This document shows positions 6,448 to 7,540 of a stretch of DNA of 7,540 nt, one piece after another. This stretch comes from a bacterium (GTDB lineage Bacteria; Bdellovibrionota_C; UBA2361; SZUA-149). The stretch's first letter is position 1. Every line of letters begins with the position of its first letter. Under the pieces are notes generated by a model. That model saw only the letters and a program-made list of their open reading frames with translations, did no database searches and had not been told where the DNA came from. The translations under genes were made by a program, and so were the position numbers. The stretch is from contig QIGM01000475.1 of NCBI GenBank assembly GCA_003230795.1, forward strand, positions 1 through 7,540, in the 5' to 3' direction.

Positions 6448-7092
6448 ATGGGTCACGACGAGTCGCTTCCCCCAGGTCATTTTAGTTACTTTGAACCTGA
6501 GCAGGCATATCATTCTTCCAAGCTTGGGATGTGGATATTCCTTGCCACCGAGGTACATCTTTTTGGCGGTCTATTTGCTGCCTTCGCGATTTACCGCTGG
6601 AGATATTTAGAGCAGTTTAATGAGTTCGCCCAGACGCTTAACTGGAAGCTTGGCGCACTCAATACCGTCTTCCTCCTCAGCAGCTCCTACTGGATGGTGA
6701 GAGCCGTCGATGCGGCGCAGAAAGGCCTAAACAAGAAGGTAATTAAATACTGCAATATCACTCTGCTATTCGGCTGCGGCTTCTTTGTCGTTAAGTTTTT
6801 CGAATATAAAGCGAAACTTACCCACGTTCCCCCTATTGTCCCCTCGACGCATGTCTTCTACGGGCTTTATTACACCATGACCGGTCTCCATGCGGTGCAC
6901 GTACTTGTCGGAGTTGTTGCGATTTGGTGGGTAAGGGGTTTGGCAAAGAAGAATCGCTACTCCCCAGTGTATTACACTCCTGTTGAAGTAGTCGGTCTTT
7001 ACTGGCACCTCGTCGATGTTGTTTGGATTTATCTCTACCCTGTACTCTACCTCCTCGCTGGAGTTAGCCTGGGTGTAGCAACGGCTCATTAG
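6448..7092 (+). CDS. coxC: Cytochrome c oxidase subunit III
   Basis: This 214-residue protein is the short, five-helix form of subunit III common in caa3 operons, lacking the two N-terminal helices of the long form. Helices are at about 25-48, 67-85, 103-121, 139-162 and 182-209. Conserved points include 'KLGMWIFLATEVHLFGGLF' (25-43) with E35, 'KFFEY' with E119, 'FYGLYYTMTGLHAVHVLVG' (137-155) and 'GLYWHLVDVVWIYLYPVLY' (183-201). Subunit III packs against subunit I and stabilises proton uptake and turnover. AGGAG (6438-6442) lies 5 nt before the ATG, and the gap to coxA is 15 bp. Its last codons and stop lie inside a 19-bp tandem duplication. Confidence 0.96.
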   Translation: MGHDESLPPGHFSYFEPEQAYHSSKLGMWIFLATEVHLFGGLFAAFAIYRWRYLEQFNEFAQTLNWKLGALNTVFLLSSSYWMVRAVDAAQKGLNKKVIKYCNITLLFGCGFFVVKFFEYKAKLTHVPPIVPSTHVFYGLYYTMTGLHAVHVLVGVVAIWWVRGLAKKNRYSPVYYTPVEVVGLYWHLVDVVWIYLYPVLYLLAGVSLGVATAH

Positions 7093-7112
7093 AGTAGCCA
7101 CAGCTCATTAGA
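7075..7112. repeat. 19-bp tandem duplication across the coxC stop codon
   Basis: Copy 1 is GTAGCAACGGCTCATTAGA (7075-7093) and copy 2 is GTAGCCACAGCTCATTAGA (7094-7112). They differ at two of 19 positions. Copy 1 is the in-frame end of coxC (Val-Ala-Thr-Ala-His-stop). Copy 2, after the stop and shifted by one base, would spell the same five residues and stop; both differences are third-position silent changes. Confidence 0.9.
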
Positions 7113-7138
7113 ACTAAAGATTAAGGAAAAAGAGGCTC

Positions 7139-7540
7139 ATGGCAGGTCACGGCAAAGAATGGAAGAGGCTAGGAGACGGCTCTTTACTGACTGAGGACGC
7201 TCAGACGGGTCTAGGTCATATTGTCTCTATTGATGTCTATCGAGGCGTCTTCTATAGCTTGATAGCTCTTACGGGTATTACCGTTTGGGCCGCCACTCAA
7301 GACTTCGGAGTATTCAGTCTTGCGGTAGCTATGGGCATCGCAACAATTAAGGCCGGGGTGGTTACGCTGATGTTCATGCACCTAAACTACGAGAGTAAGA
7401 TTATCTGGGGAATCGTGATTTACCCGATATTTATCTTTCTTCTTCTCGTAGCGGGCACCCTCGGCGACGCTTCTCTGAAGCATCAACCTGTTCCAACAAC
7501 ACCTGCTGACTTTGACGAATTCAGTATCAGCGAGCCAATT
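7139..7540 (+). CDS. coxD: Cytochrome c oxidase subunit IV, caa3 type (3' truncated by the window)
   Basis: An open frame from ATG 7139 runs 134 codons to the window edge without a stop, so the end lies outside. It encodes a small membrane protein with a polar N-terminus (1-33) and three predicted helices (about 34-51, 58-80 and 88-107), followed by a polar tail. The block 'IATIKAGVVTLMFMHLNYES' (67-86), with Lys in the helix and 'FMHL' at its end, is typical of the prokaryotic subunit IV family (COX4_pro) found in caa3 and cbb/quinol oxidase operons. Its role is accessory: stability or assembly of the complex, with no redox centre. AGAGG (7131-7135) and AAGGA (7123-7127) precede the start; the former is close (3 nt) and the latter 11 nt away. 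It follows coxC by 46 bp, the usual last place in such operons. The tail after residue 108 is longer than in most members. Confidence 0.85.
   Translation, partial: MAGHGKEWKRLGDGSLLTEDAQTGLGHIVSIDVYRGVFYSLIALTGITVWAATQDFGVFSLAVAMGIATIKAGVVTLMFMHLNYESKIIWGIVIYPIFIFLLLVAGTLGDASLKHQPVPTTPADFDEFSISEPI

Noticed and set aside
6766..7101. 111-codon minus-strand frame opposite coxC
   Set aside because: It lies wholly over a conserved coxC and has no recognisable product; it appears to follow from the codon pattern of coxC.

Overview
The window reads as a piece of a Gram-negative bacterial chromosome with the standard genetic code and moderate base composition. All supported genes are on the + strand. 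The best evidence for the lifestyle is a caa3-type (cytochrome c-fused) aa3 oxidase locus, so the organism respires oxygen. A PmtA-like phospholipid methyltransferase and an O-antigen/exopolysaccharide polymerase-like membrane protein fit a didermic bacterium that makes surface polysaccharide. The gene order SURF1, SCO, coxB(+cyt c), coxA, coxC, coxD, together with the A2-type 'YSHP' helix VI motif, resembles loci of the former Deltaproteobacteria, Bdellovibrionota and related phyla. That lineage guess is an inference from family knowledge and is not proven here.

Layout. Positions 3-995 hold the 3' part of a multi-pass membrane protein resembling O-antigen ligases/polymerases; its start lies outside the window. 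Positions 996-1223 are a non-coding stretch with a good sigma70-like promoter (TTGACA, 17 bp, CATTAT), a small inverted repeat, three tandem 13-bp repeats and a 9-bp tandem duplication, plus two possible short leader ORFs. The second of these ends in a GTGA overlap with the next gene. Positions 1224-1988 encode a PmtA-like SAM-dependent methyltransferase with a low-complexity C-terminal tail. A 118-bp gap follows, with a possible extended -10 promoter.

Positions 2107-7540 look like one operon, with gaps of 4 to 46 bp: SURF1 (2107-2982), SCO1/SenC (3011-3835), coxB with a C-terminal cytochrome c domain (3840-4781), coxA (4804-6432), coxC (6448-7092) and the 5' part of coxD/subunit IV (7139 to the window end). 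SURF1 assists heme a/a3 insertion, SCO delivers copper to CuA, and subunits I-IV form the oxidase. Electrons enter through the cytochrome c domain, pass through CuA and heme a, and reach the heme a3/CuB centre. Heme A synthesis genes (ctaA, ctaB) and the CuB chaperone ctaG are not in this window.

The enzymes are well-known families, and I see no undescribed multi-gene system. The most unusual observations are small in scale: a 19-bp tandem duplication over the coxC stop codon whose two copies encode the same peptide end with only synonymous differences, several other short tandem duplications at gene borders, and the repeat-rich leader of the methyltransferase gene.
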